Positions 43,446 to 53,460 are shown, counted from the first letter of the stretch. The stretch is DNA of 59,420 nt from Oligoflexia bacterium (GCA_014376785.1 JACMQW010000024.1:1-59420); one strand, 5' to 3'. Notes: a model not told the origin generated them from the letters alone. Numbers and translations are program-made.

Positions 43446-45485
43446 TCACTCCGAGTAAGGACGGAGCTGTAAGATCCCTATACCGCTTTTGCCAGCCAGC
43501 CACTCGATGTCGACTGGCTGACTAAAGGTGTAGTCGGGCGAAAAATGTGACTGAAGCAGTCGGCCCGCAAACGCAAGTTTCTGAAGCATGGCGGCTTGGG
43601 GCGGTGTGATTCCTTCTGAGAAATCACCGAGAGACATCGTGCGTCCCCCACCCTCGACGGTATTATAGATCATCTGAATCGGAAGCACCGAGCCCTGCAC
43701 CACGTTTTCAACCGAACGAGCACTGACGTTCATGTAAACGTTTCTAAAGTCGGCACGGTTCGATGGGTTTGTCGTCACCAGCACCCCCCCGATTTCCGAC
43801 TCGATCATTTCCTGCACGATGACACCCATATAGCAGTCATCGAGAGAGATTCCGACCTGGTGACGGAGTCTGACGGACCTCGGAGAAAGAAGTGAAGCCC
43901 AGACTTCCTTGATCGATTCGAAAATTTTATCCGCAGCGGTGACGTGAGAAATCGATTCGTAAATTCCCGCGGCCGAAAACCCTTGTAAATCTTCCGCATT
44001 CGAACTCGAACGAATCACGAAGTTCGACGTTCCGGGTAGATGCTTGGCGATTTCCGCATCGATGCGATTTCGAATCTTATCCGGCATGCGCACCTGGCGC
44101 ATCATCATCTGGAGGGTCAGGCAGAGCGAGTCGACTTCGGTGGCGTCTAACTCGAGCGCCATTTTCAATTTCCCGATTGCCTGCTGAATCCGGGGTGAAC
44201 TCTCGAGAAACTCTTGCTGAATTGAAAACGGAACGGCCACCCCACGGGGGACCTTCAGCGTTTTTTTCATGAAGTCGTGAACGGCGGCGGAAATATCGGA
44301 ATCCTCGCTCACACCGAGAAATTTCGCTAAGTGCGGTAAAAGATTTTCACGCGGTGGTCGAGCCACTCGGTAGAAACCAAGCATGCGTTCACTGCCATGA
44401 GAAATCACGTGATGAAGTTCGCCCAAATTCGCAGCTTTCGTTCCGTATTTGTAGCGATCGGCGGCACGGAGCCCGGTCAGGGAAAGGATCGGGGTATTTG
44501 CGATCTCCGGTGATTCGATCCAAACCCGGTTCACTTTCCAAGCCGGAGTGTGAACTTCGGTCGGAGCTTCCGTCTTCTTCAAAAAAACTTCGGAAGCAGA
44601 ATTCTCTACCGAGTACTCCACCCACTCCTCGTGCAAGTGGTCTTTTTCGATGCGGTCGAAGATTCCGAGCTGAATGCAATTCGGAATCTTCCAACCGGAC
44701 GCAAGCACGTTCGTGTGCGAGAGAGGCGTCGTTTGGTTGGCATTGATGATTCCAGAGATCCGCGGAATGTCGTCGGGTACCCTGTGCATCACGACGATGT
44801 CGTGCCATTCGATCGTGTGGGCGACCCGCTTGTAATCGATTTCTGAGCGGAACGCGCGAATTCGACCGACGGTTTTTCCTGGATTCAGCGCGATGAAAGT
44901 CGCCGCTGCAAAAAGCTGGTGGGAGAAGATCCGCGGGAGCGTGACCGGGTCGATTTCTTTCACGATTGTTTCTTGGAGCGTGTTTGCGGGCTTGAAAAGG
45001 GTCGGAATGAGCGGATCAATCCATTCCCGGACGGCTCCGAAGAAGTACTCGACCATTGCTCGGTCCATGGTGTCGACTTCGACGGTTTCTAACGTGTAGA
45101 ACTGAGTGTCCGGGCCATGCCCCACGGTCTTCTGCAGCGAGACCAATCCGAAGAAGAACCTTCGATTCGGGTCGAAATAAACTCCCTCGTTAAAAGCATC
45201 GATCTCTTCATCGATCTTTCCCGGATGCATTCCCAGAATTTGTTCAGCCACGTAATCGGCATGGAAAGGATAACGGTTATTGTTGATGAAGTGGACTTTG
45301 CCATCTTGGCGGTCGAGGACGACTTTGATGAAAGGGTAACCGGCTAATTTTCCCGCCAGCTGCAGGAAGGTGGTCAGAAGGAGGCGAACGCCTGACACTC
45401 CTGGAATCACTGTAGAAGACGATTTATCGTCATTCATCCCCGCCGCAGTCGGATTCAAAGCCATATTTTCGCCCATGGCGCACAC
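43446..45485 (-). CDS. PEP/pyruvate-binding dikinase-like protein, glucan-water-dikinase domain order
   Basis: 679 residues. An N-terminal half of unclear fold includes a swivelling phosphohistidine-like segment NQTTPLSHTNVLASGWKIPN, with the candidate His at 257. The C-terminal half is a PPDK_N nucleotide-binding domain: KYGTKAANLGEL at 346-357, VPRGVAVPF, FVIRSSSNAEDLQGFSAAGI at 489-508, VIVQEMI, and the closing IEWLAGKSGIGILQLRPYSE. PEP synthase and PPDK have the nucleotide domain first; His first then nucleotide domain last is the order of alpha-glucan, water dikinases, and the motif spellings are closest to those. Hence a glucan or other sugar phosphorylating role is possible, not shown. 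Upstream of the MFS gene by 3 bp. Confidence 0.75.
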   Translation of the reverse strand: MCAMGENMALNPTAAGMNDDKSSSTVIPGVSGVRLLLTTFLQLAGKLAGYPFIKVVLDRQDGKVHFINNNRYPFHADYVAEQILGMHPGKIDEEIDAFNEGVYFDPNRRFFFGLVSLQKTVGHGPDTQFYTLETVEVDTMDRAMVEYFFGAVREWIDPLIPTLFKPANTLQETIVKEIDPVTLPRIFSHQLFAAATFIALNPGKTVGRIRAFRSEIDYKRVAHTIEWHDIVVMHRVPDDIPRISGIINANQTTPLSHTNVLASGWKIPNCIQLGIFDRIEKDHLHEEWVEYSVENSASEVFLKKTEAPTEVHTPAWKVNRVWIESPEIANTPILSLTGLRAADRYKYGTKAANLGELHHVISHGSERMLGFYRVARPPRENLLPHLAKFLGVSEDSDISAAVHDFMKKTLKVPRGVAVPFSIQQEFLESSPRIQQAIGKLKMALELDATEVDSLCLTLQMMMRQVRMPDKIRNRIDAEIAKHLPGTSNFVIRSSSNAEDLQGFSAAGIYESISHVTAADKIFESIKEVWASLLSPRSVRLRHQVGISLDDCYMGVIVQEMIESEIGGVLVTTNPSNRADFRNVYMNVSARSVENVVQGSVLPIQMIYNTVEGGGRTMSLGDFSEGITPPQAAMLQKLAFAGRLLQSHFSPDYTFSQPVDIEWLAGKSGIGILQLRPYSE

Positions 45486-45611
45486 TTAACTTGCCTTAAC
45501 GCGTACTGTCAAGAGGGATATCGGTTTACACTCAGACTACTTTTAAATCGTCTAAAATCACGAGCGTGCCTTCGACCGGCGCGTCCTGAAAACCTGAGTA
45601 AGGCAAACCCT

Positions 45612-48317
45612 ATGGCAAATGCTAAGCAAGCGAAAAAATCGATCGACTCTTTCAAAACCGAAAGCAGCTTCTCCCTCGAGGGGAAAAATTATCGCTATTT
45701 CAGCGTGAAAAAATTCGCCGAAACCAACGGCACCGACATTTCAAAACTTCCTTTTTCTTTGAAAATCCTGCTCGAAAATCTTCTCCGAAATGAAGATAAT
45801 CTCTCGGTTAAAAAGGCCGATATCGAGAAGCTCGCCAGCTGGAATGCGAAGGCGGAGCCAAGCAACGAAATCCAGTTCATGCCCGCCCGAGTCGTTTTAC
45901 AGGATTTTACGGGTGTTCCGGCGGTCGCCGATCTCGCTGCCATGCGCTCAGCGATTAAAACTCTCGGTGGGGATCCAAACCAAATTAACCCCCTTCAACC
46001 CGCCGACCTGGTCATCGACCACTCGGTCATGGTCGATTTCTTCGGCTCGAATTCCGCACTGAAAAAAAACGCCGACCTCGAATTCGAACGCAACGGCGAG
46101 CGCTACCAGTTCCTCCGTTGGGGCCAAGACGCCTTCCAAAATTTCCGAGTCGTGCCACCGGATACCGGCATCGTTCACCAAGTGAACCTCGAATACCTTT
46201 CCCACGTCGCGATGGTGAACAATTTCCAAACCGGCGATCTCGTTTATCCAGACACCATGATCGGAACTGACTCCCACACGACGATGATCAACGGACTCGG
46301 ATGCCTCGGATGGGGCGTCGGCGGAATCGAAGCAGAAGCCGCCATGCTCGGTCAGCCTTGCTCGATGCTGATTCCCCAGGTCGTCGGCTTTAGAATGACC
46401 GGCAAACTCGCTCCCGGAGTCACCGCGACCGACCTCGTTCTCACCGTCACCCAGATGCTTCGGAAAAAAGGTGTGGTCGGGAAATTCGTTGAATTTTTCG
46501 GTGCTGGACTTTCGACCCTATCGCTCGCGGACCGGGCGACCATCGCAAATATGGCGCCGGAATACGGCGCAACCGTCGGACTCTTCCCGGTTGATCAGAA
46601 GACGACGGATTATCTGAAACTCACGGGCCGCGAAGCCCAAGCAAAATTAGTTGAGACCTACTTTAAAGAACAAGGCCTCTGGTACACGACAGACCAAGCC
46701 GAATCCCACTACTCGGACACGATGGAACTCGACCTCTCCACCGTAGAGGCGTCGCTTGCAGGTCCCGCACGTCCCCAAGACAGAGTCCCACTCGGACACG
46801 TCTCGGAAAGTTTCGCAAAGTACGCGCTGGAACTCGCCGGCGGCGACGTCGCGAAAGCGAATTCGAAAAACGACGTCGACGGTTTTGACTGGGAATTGAA
46901 AAACGGTGCAGTCGTGATCGCAGCGATTACTTCCTGCACGAACACGTCTAACCCAGGCGTTCTCATGGCGGCTGGGCTTCTCGCTCGGAACGCCGTCGCA
47001 AAAGGGCTGACCGTGAAGCCTTGGGTAAAAACTTCGCTCGCTCCGGGTTCGAAAGTCGTCACCGATTACCTTTTCGAATCGGGCCTGCTCACTTCGCTTG
47101 AAGCCCTGAAGTTCCACGTGGTTGGTTACGGTTGCACGACCTGCATCGGAAACTCCGGACCGCTTCCTGAAGCCGTTTCACTTTCCGTCTCAGAAGGCGA
47201 CCTCTACGTCGCGTCCGTCCTTTCGGGGAACCGCAACTTCGAAGGCCGCGTGAACCCTCAGGTGAAAGCAAATTACCTCGCGTCTCCTCCGCTCGTCGTC
47301 GCCTACGCACTCGCGGGTTCGGTGAATACGAACCTGACCACTGAACCCCTCGGAATGGATCCGAATGGAAAACCAGTTTTCCTAAAAGACGTTTGGCCAA
47401 CCGACGAAGAAGTCGCCCAAATGGTCGCAAAACACGTCACTTCCGCGCAATTCAAGAAATCCTACGCGGAGGTTTTTTCCGGAGACAGCAACTGGGCAAA
47501 CCTGGAATTTCCGAAATCAAATCTCTACGCTTGGGATTCGAAATCGACCTACATCAAAGAACCTCCTTTTTTCGACGGGATGAAAGCGAAGCCTGACGCC
47601 GTGAAAGAAATTTCCGGAGCACGGGTCCTCGCATTGCTCGGCGACTCGATCACCACCGATCACATCTCCCCTGCCGGCTCTTTCAGCACCGGTTCGGCGG
47701 CCGGAAAATACTTGCTCGGCCTGGGCGTGAAGAAAGAAGATTTTAATTCCTACGGCGCTCGCCGCGGAAACCATGAAGTCATGGTTCGAGGAACCTTTGC
47801 AAATATTCGGTTGAAGAATTTGCTCGTTCCCGGAGTCGAAGGGGGGGTGACGAAATACCTGCCGACTTCCGAAACCATGTCGATTTTCGATGCTTCGATG
47901 AAATACCTGGAGGACCACACGCCACTCATCGTGATCGCGGGAAAGGAATACGGAACTGGTTCTTCACGAGACTGGGCCGCCAAAGGGCCTAAGCTTTTAG
48001 GAATTCGCGCCGTCATCGCTGAAAGCTTCGAACGAATCCACCGATCGAATTTGGTCGGTATGGGAATCCTCCCCCTCCAATTCGTGAACGGCGAAAACGC
48101 GAAGTCTCTGATGCTCACGGGTGAAGAGACTTACGAAATTTTAGACCTCGGATCGATCACGACCGGCGGAGAAATCAAAGTTCGCGCGGTCGACGGAGCG
48201 GGTCCGGCAAAAACGTTCAACACGAAAGTTCGGATCGACACTCCAAACGAGATGGAATACTTCCGTCACGGTGGGATTCTCCAATACGTCCTTCGTTCGC
48301 AGGTCGCAGTTCGGTAA
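45612..48317 (+). CDS. acnA: Aconitate hydratase A
   Basis: TCA-cycle enzyme interconverting citrate and isocitrate through a 4Fe-4S cluster. 901 residues, normal length. Visible motifs: SHVAMVNNFQTGDLVYPDTM, GTDSHTTMINGLGCLGWGVG, ITSCTNTSNPGVL with the first cluster Cys, VVGYGCTTCIGNSGPLP with the other two, LGDSITTDHISPAGS, and GKEYGTGSSRDWAAKGP in the swivel domain. ATG at 45612 is preceded by AAGG. The next gene starts on its stop (TAATG). Confidence 0.97.
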   Translation: MANAKQAKKSIDSFKTESSFSLEGKNYRYFSVKKFAETNGTDISKLPFSLKILLENLLRNEDNLSVKKADIEKLASWNAKAEPSNEIQFMPARVVLQDFTGVPAVADLAAMRSAIKTLGGDPNQINPLQPADLVIDHSVMVDFFGSNSALKKNADLEFERNGERYQFLRWGQDAFQNFRVVPPDTGIVHQVNLEYLSHVAMVNNFQTGDLVYPDTMIGTDSHTTMINGLGCLGWGVGGIEAEAAMLGQPCSMLIPQVVGFRMTGKLAPGVTATDLVLTVTQMLRKKGVVGKFVEFFGAGLSTLSLADRATIANMAPEYGATVGLFPVDQKTTDYLKLTGREAQAKLVETYFKEQGLWYTTDQAESHYSDTMELDLSTVEASLAGPARPQDRVPLGHVSESFAKYALELAGGDVAKANSKNDVDGFDWELKNGAVVIAAITSCTNTSNPGVLMAAGLLARNAVAKGLTVKPWVKTSLAPGSKVVTDYLFESGLLTSLEALKFHVVGYGCTTCIGNSGPLPEAVSLSVSEGDLYVASVLSGNRNFEGRVNPQVKANYLASPPLVVAYALAGSVNTNLTTEPLGMDPNGKPVFLKDVWPTDEEVAQMVAKHVTSAQFKKSYAEVFSGDSNWANLEFPKSNLYAWDSKSTYIKEPPFFDGMKAKPDAVKEISGARVLALLGDSITTDHISPAGSFSTGSAAGKYLLGLGVKKEDFNSYGARRGNHEVMVRGTFANIRLKNLLVPGVEGGVTKYLPTSETMSIFDASMKYLEDHTPLIVIAGKEYGTGSSRDWAAKGPKLLGIRAVIAESFERIHRSNLVGMGILPLQFVNGENAKSLMLTGEETYEILDLGSITTGGEIKVRAVDGAGPAKTFNTKVRIDTPNEMEYFRHGGILQYVLRSQVAVR

Positions 48318-48640
48318 TGGCTGTCATTCGACCGAAACACCGGAAAACGCCAGCTCCACCTCACCCATCGGAAAACTCACTGAATATGGAAAAAGAGCGA
48401 AAATTAGAGCTGATTCAGAGAAGTCTCGGGATTCGTCATAAACTGAAGGTTCACGAGAGCATGAAGCTTGCGGACTCCCACGAAGAAGTGGCAGTCATGA
48501 TGCTCGCGAAGTGGGAACTCGAGGACGAACTCCACGCCATCGAGCAACTCCTCGCGGAAGTGCGCCATGAGAATGTCGACTTCAAGGTGAATCAAATTGC
48601 CAAAGAAAACATTCCGCTCGTTAATAAAAAGAAGAAGTAA
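48317..48640 (+). CDS. Small charged helical protein of unknown function
   Basis: 107 residues, coupled to acnA by TAATG. The N-terminal 24 residues are basic and Pro-rich; from Met24 the sequence (MEKERKLELIQRSLGIRHKL) becomes helical and acidic/basic mixed, ending in PLVNKKKK. No membrane segment. A start at Met24 is possible and would leave the first part as leader. Not recognised. Confidence 0.55.
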   Translation: MAVIRPKHRKTPAPPHPSENSLNMEKERKLELIQRSLGIRHKLKVHESMKLADSHEEVAVMMLAKWELEDELHAIEQLLAEVRHENVDFKVNQIAKENIPLVNKKKK

Positions 48641-48660
48641 AACCAGGATTAGGTGTCGTC

Positions 48661-50511
48661 ATTACCGTTTTAGCCACCGCTCAGAGTCTCCAGCATACCT
48701 TCGCTTCCCGTCCACTTTTCGAAGGCCTCAGTTTCACCATTTTCGAAGGTGAGAAAATTGCCCTCATCGGACCGAACGGCGCAGGTAAATCCACGCTTTT
48801 AAAAATGCTCGCCGGCGAAATGAAGCCGGACGGTGGTGCGGTGACTCGCTCGCGCGGATTAAAGATCGGATACCTCGCCCAAATCCCGACCTTCGAACCG
48901 GGCCAAACCGTGAGTGAAGCGGTGATGAGCGTCGTCGATCTGGACCAAGGTTGGGAGGCGATGGGGGCCGCAGAAGAAGCGATGTCTCGCCTCGGGTTAA
49001 AATCTCGCGTGAATTCGATCGAGGACCAACTCGTCTCCACACTTTCGGGCGGACTTCAGAAAAAAGTAGCGCTCGCACGCGAATTGGCGAAGAAACCAGA
49101 CCTCCTCCTCCTCGACGAACCCACTAACCATCTCGATCTCGAGTCGATTCTCTGGCTTGAGGAATTTATTAAAAACGCGAAGATGGCCGTGATGACAATC
49201 AGTCACGACCGCGCCTTTCTAGCGAACATCGGCAAACGCGTGATCGAAGTCGATCGTCGAAATCCAAACGGGATTTTATCCGTCGATGGCGATTACGATC
49301 AGTTCTTACTCACGAAAGAAACTTACCTCGCGAACATGGCTGCGCGAAAAGACTCGATGGAGAACACCCTCCGCCGAGAAATGGAATGGCTCAGACGAGG
49401 TGCGAAAGCGCGCACCACGAAACAGAAGGCCCGCATCGACCGAACCCACGCACTCGCAGACGAGACCGCCGTGCTAAGGGAAAAATCGCGCGACCTCCGC
49501 GTGAAGCTCGAATTTCAAGCCGACGAAAACGGTCCGAAACGCCTGATCGAGGCTGAAAAAATATCGAAAGCCTATGGCGATAAAACGCTCTTCACGGACT
49601 TAAACATCACCCTCACCCAGCGCTCCCGCATCGGCCTCATCGGTCGAAACGGGATTGGAAAATCGAGTCTCATCCGCATTCTCACTGGAATGGAAGAACC
49701 GGATTCGGGAATAGTGAAGCGCTCGCAGCGTTTGGAAGTCGCCTATTTCGAACAAAATCGCGACTCGCTCGATAAGTCCGTCAGCGTGCTTCGTGCAATT
49801 TGTCCTTACGGTGAAACGGTCGAATTCCAGGGTCGCGGCATTCACGTTCGATCGTACCTCGAGCGATTTCTCTTCGACGCTCGCCAAGCCGAACTGCCGG
49901 TTGCGAAACTTTCCGGGGGCGAACAGAGCCGACTTCTGCTTGCGAAACTGATGCTCGAGCCGGCAAACATGCTGGTTCTCGATGAACCGACGAACGACCT
50001 CGACATCCAAACGCTCAGCATCTTAGAAGATTGCCTCGAAGAATTTCCCGGTGCCGTGATCCTCGTTTCCCACGATCGTTCTATTATGAACAACGTCTGC
50101 GATAAATTCCTCGGGTTCCCCGAGATGATTATGTACGCTGATATGGATCAATGGCAGACCGAATGGAAACGTCGCGCGAAAGCTGGATCGGAAAAGGGCG
50201 GCAAAACCCCTTCGATTGAGCGTTCGTCGAGTCTACCGCCTGCGGCAGCCGCTCCGGCCAGCTCCGAGACCAGTGGATCCGTCAAGAAGCGCAAACTAAG
50301 CTTTAAGGAACAAAAGGAATTCGAAACCATGGAGAAAACCATCCATGCGAAAGAAGCTGACCTAGAAAAACTCGGACAAGAAAGCCAAGCCCCCGATGTT
50401 CAAAGAAACGCAAAGAAGCTCACGGAGCTGATGCAGAAAATGTCGATCATCCAATCGGAGATCGATAAACTCTATGCGCGTTGGTCGGAACTCGAAGCTT
50501 TAGGCGGCTGA
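48661..50511 (+). CDS. uup: ABC-F family ATPase (Uup-like) with a non-ATG start
   Basis: About 616 residues, soluble, two ABC domains. Domain 1 Walker A GPNGAGKSTLLKML, signature TLSGGLQKKVALARELA, Walker B LLLLDEPTNHLDLES. Domain 2 GRNGIGKSSLIRIL, KLSGGEQSRLLLAKLM, MLVLDEPTNDLDIQT. A charged C-terminal coiled coil (after about residue 550) fits Uup. ABC-F proteins act on ribosomes or, for Uup, in genome maintenance. The first in-frame ATG (48805) lies after Walker A, so the gene must begin earlier. No ATG, GTG or TTG precedes it in frame; ATT at 48661 (preceded by AGGTG) gives TVLATAQSLQHTFASRPLFE, a normal family N-terminus. Confidence 0.88.
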   Translation: MTVLATAQSLQHTFASRPLFEGLSFTIFEGEKIALIGPNGAGKSTLLKMLAGEMKPDGGAVTRSRGLKIGYLAQIPTFEPGQTVSEAVMSVVDLDQGWEAMGAAEEAMSRLGLKSRVNSIEDQLVSTLSGGLQKKVALARELAKKPDLLLLDEPTNHLDLESILWLEEFIKNAKMAVMTISHDRAFLANIGKRVIEVDRRNPNGILSVDGDYDQFLLTKETYLANMAARKDSMENTLRREMEWLRRGAKARTTKQKARIDRTHALADETAVLREKSRDLRVKLEFQADENGPKRLIEAEKISKAYGDKTLFTDLNITLTQRSRIGLIGRNGIGKSSLIRILTGMEEPDSGIVKRSQRLEVAYFEQNRDSLDKSVSVLRAICPYGETVEFQGRGIHVRSYLERFLFDARQAELPVAKLSGGEQSRLLLAKLMLEPANMLVLDEPTNDLDIQTLSILEDCLEEFPGAVILVSHDRSIMNNVCDKFLGFPEMIMYADMDQWQTEWKRRAKAGSEKGGKTPSIERSSSLPPAAAAPASSETSGSVKKRKLSFKEQKEFETMEKTIHAKEADLEKLGQESQAPDVQRNAKKLTELMQKMSIIQSEIDKLYARWSELEALGG

Positions 50512-52538
50512 GTTTTTTTCGATTTTTTTAATGCGGCTGTTTTCAAAGCAGCAGGATGCGTGACGTCTTGCTCTTCGAGCGCGAGCGCGACCAGATCGCG
50601 GGCGACTTTCGGTTTAGGTAATTTCCCCGCCGCTTTTGCGCGCGGAGCGAACCATGCGCGAACATCGAATTCAAAACCCACTCCGTGCATGTAATTGTAG
50701 AGCGCCTTCCGAAGTCCGTCCCCAAGGTACGAATGGTCGACCTCGGTCGGATCATCAAACGGAAGGTCATTTCTTGCGAAACGCTTCTCACCCTTCGCTA
50801 ACGGCTTTTCGGTCACGCGAACCCCAAATGACGCGGGATTTTTCCCCACCGGGGAATGCGCCGTAACTGAAAATCGGTGCCAGTAGGCGCTCTGTAAACA
50901 GCCGGCCTCAAAGAGCTGTCGCACCCGCTCGAGCGCTTCTAGAGTTTCTTCGGTCGTCTGCGTGGGGAAACCATACATCAGGTAGGCATGGACGAGAACG
51001 CCGGCGTCCGTGAATGCTTTCGTGACCCGTGCGACTTGTTCGACGGTCACGCCTTTATTCATTTTCTTCAGTAGGCGATCGCTGGCCACTTCGAGCCCGC
51101 CACTGATGGCGACGCATCCGGAGCGAGCGAGGAGTTCACAGAGTTCGGGCGTGAATGTACGCTCGAACCTCACGTTGCCCCACCAGGTGACTTGGACTTC
51201 ACGCTCGATTAACCGCTCTGCCATCGCACGAAGAACGGCCGGCGGAGCAGCTTCATCCACGAAATGAAATCCGCTCTGACCCGTTTCGGAGCAAATCTGC
51301 ACCATTCGGTCGATGATCAAATCTGCCGGATTCGCATCATAGCGACCGATGTAATCGAGGGTAACGTCGCAGAAGCTGCATTTTTTCCAGTAGCAACCGT
51401 GGGCAAGCGTGAGCTTATTCCATCGCCCATCACTCCAGATTCGGTGCATGGGATTTGGTAACTCGAAAATGGAGAGGTAACGATCCATCGGGAGCCCGTC
51501 ATACGAGGGGCAGCCTACGTTTTTTTGGGGAATGTCGTGTTCCCGGGAATCCGAAAAAAAGGCAACTTGCGCACTCTTCCCCTCGCCGACACGAAGAAAA
51601 GTGCGAAGGAGATTTTCTTTTTTCCTCGTGCCTGCGAAATACTCGAGCAAACAAAGAAACGGTCGTTCCCCATCATCTAACGTGATCGCATCGAAATAAT
51701 TGAATACACGGGGTTCGGCGAGCTCTCGAAGTTCGGTGTTTGGATAACCTCCGCCGAGAATACAGCGAATGGATTTTCCCGACTCTGCGGCGAGCTGTCG
51801 AAATAACTTTGCCATCCGAAACGCGCCGTAAATATTACCAGGAAAAGGAGCGGTGAGCGCTATGATTGTTGGAGCGTACCGAACGTAGAGACTGCGCGTG
51901 ACTTCGGATAAAATTTCGTCGACTAACGTGAGCTCAGTTTCTTCTAGCGCTTCATAAAGCGGTTCGAAAGTGGGCTGACTTGCGGCAAGTTTTTCTCCGT
52001 AACGGGAAAGCAGAAAGTTCGGATCGATGCCCTCCCGAACGACGTCGGCGAGGTCATCGAGGTATAGGGAGGCCAGGTACTTCGCTTGGTCTTGCACACC
52101 GAGCGCGCCGAATGCCCAATTCAGTTGTTCGGTGTCACCCCCTTCGCGACCATCCGCGAATTCATACAAAGACTGAAACCGCGGCCCTTCGGGCAGAAAC
52201 CTGCGTGATGCGATCCTCATCGCGAGCGATGGGTCTTTTCCCTGAAGGAACCGAATCGTGGCTTCGATCGTTCGCCCGTAATTCTCGAACTGCTCGAGGA
52301 AAAACCCAACCGACGGCGGAAGCTCGATGTTTTCTTGTTCGGCGATTTCCGCTTTTTCAGAAATGACTTCGAAAATTCGGCCAAGACCTTCTTTCGAGAA
52401 GAGAGAAAGAAAGAGCTCTAAGGCAGGGTCTGCCTGACTCGAATCGATTCCCTGCGTTCGGAGAAATCCCGTTAGATAAGCCGTCGCCGGATACGGAGTA
52501 TTCAGCTGAGTCATGGGAGGGGTAAGGAGCAAAATCAT
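50472..52538 (-). CDS. B12-binding-type radical SAM protein
   Basis: 688 residues. The N-terminal part begins MILLLTPPMTQLNTPYPATA and has a Rossmann-like section ILGGGYPNTELREL followed by FDAITLDDGERP, as in B12-binding radical SAM enzymes. The radical SAM domain holds LAHGCYWKKCSFCDVTLDYI: cluster cysteines in a C-x4-C-x2-C spacing rather than the standard C-x3-C-x2-C. Then FHFVDEAAPP, WWGNVRFERTF, AISGGLEVASDRLLKKMNKG and VLVHAYLMYGFPTQTTEETL. Substrate unknown. The tail is Lys-rich. Its 3' end overlaps the convergent ABC-F gene by 40 bp. Confidence 0.85.
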   Translation of the reverse strand: MILLLTPPMTQLNTPYPATAYLTGFLRTQGIDSSQADPALELFLSLFSKEGLGRIFEVISEKAEIAEQENIELPPSVGFFLEQFENYGRTIEATIRFLQGKDPSLAMRIASRRFLPEGPRFQSLYEFADGREGGDTEQLNWAFGALGVQDQAKYLASLYLDDLADVVREGIDPNFLLSRYGEKLAASQPTFEPLYEALEETELTLVDEILSEVTRSLYVRYAPTIIALTAPFPGNIYGAFRMAKLFRQLAAESGKSIRCILGGGYPNTELRELAEPRVFNYFDAITLDDGERPFLCLLEYFAGTRKKENLLRTFLRVGEGKSAQVAFFSDSREHDIPQKNVGCPSYDGLPMDRYLSIFELPNPMHRIWSDGRWNKLTLAHGCYWKKCSFCDVTLDYIGRYDANPADLIIDRMVQICSETGQSGFHFVDEAAPPAVLRAMAERLIEREVQVTWWGNVRFERTFTPELCELLARSGCVAISGGLEVASDRLLKKMNKGVTVEQVARVTKAFTDAGVLVHAYLMYGFPTQTTEETLEALERVRQLFEAGCLQSAYWHRFSVTAHSPVGKNPASFGVRVTEKPLAKGEKRFARNDLPFDDPTEVDHSYLGDGLRKALYNYMHGVGFEFDVRAWFAPRAKAAGKLPKPKVARDLVALALEEQDVTHPAALKTAALKKSKKTQPPKASSSDQRA

Positions 52539-52677
52539 CGCAGATCTTGATTATACTGCGCGTTATTCCATAGCAAGGGGAGTATTCAATAGGCCCCGGT
52601 CGCCGAGCTCTGGGAACGAAAATACCAATACAAATCAGCCATCTGTCAGTACCCTACTGATTTTATGGATCCTTCTC

Positions 52678-53391
52678 ATGCTTGAAAATAAACGCTACCC
52701 TCCACCACCCGCCCACCTCATCTTTCCAAAGCCCCTCCCAGAACCCATCCAGTCCTTCCGCATGATTTACCGAGTGGCGCGCGAGATGGCACAAGGACTC
52801 TGGTTTCTGAGACGGACTCGGAAGGTCATCAGCGTCTTCGGATCCGCACGCATCCCGGCTAGCCACCCCGCCTATCCAGAAGCGAGAAAACTCTGCGAAC
52901 GGCTCGGTCGAGCAGGATTCACGATTCTCACCGGAGGCGGCGGCAGCTTCATGGAAGCGGCAAATCGGGGCGCACGGGATGCCGGCGCCCTCTCATTGGC
53001 CTGCAACATCAAACTCCCGCACGAACAAAGACCGAATCCTTACATCGATCGTCTGCTCACCCTTCGCTATTTCTTCACCCGAAAATACGTGCTGATCGGC
53101 AAGTCGATGGGTTTTGTGTACTTTCCTGGGGGTTTTGGCACCCTCGACGAACTCTTTGAAGTCTTGACGCTGATGCAAACGCGGAAAATTCCCCGGCGTC
53201 CGATTATTTTGATCGGACAAGACTACTGGCATGGGCTGGATCTTTGGCTCCGCGGCCCCGTTTACAGTGATGGAGCGATCGGGACAGAGTCGCTTCCTCT
53301 TCTGCTCTTCACTGACAGCATCGACGAAGCTCTCGAGGTATTGGTTAAAACTAAAAACGAACTCGAAGCCCATGGCCTCCTCGACCGTTAG
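52678..53391 (+). CDS. LOG family (TIGR00730-type) protein
   Basis: 237 residues. LOG proteins act as cytokinin riboside-5'-monophosphate phosphoribohydrolases or nucleotide-cleaving PpnN-like enzymes. Core motifs are VFGSARIPASHPAYPEARKL, FTILTGGGGSFMEAANRGAR and VYFPGGFGTLDELFE (PGGxGT at 150-155, followed by the catalytic Glu). Arg in FFTRK is conserved. The start at 52678 (MLENKRYPPP) is preferred to an open-frame start at 52513, which would add a tail spanning the divergent promoter region. Confidence 0.88.
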   Translation: MLENKRYPPPPAHLIFPKPLPEPIQSFRMIYRVAREMAQGLWFLRRTRKVISVFGSARIPASHPAYPEARKLCERLGRAGFTILTGGGGSFMEAANRGARDAGALSLACNIKLPHEQRPNPYIDRLLTLRYFFTRKYVLIGKSMGFVYFPGGFGTLDELFEVLTLMQTRKIPRRPIILIGQDYWHGLDLWLRGPVYSDGAIGTESLPLLLFTDSIDEALEVLVKTKNELEAHGLLDR

Positions 53392-53460
53392 ACGCAGCGC
53401 ATAGTCCTTTCGAGATTTCCCCATCTGAATTCAGTTGGACTTTGAGCCGACCTGGGCCAT

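Noticed and set aside
48805-50511. ABC-F gene beginning at the first ATG
   Set aside because: This start would remove the first Walker A motif, which is intact upstream in the same frame.
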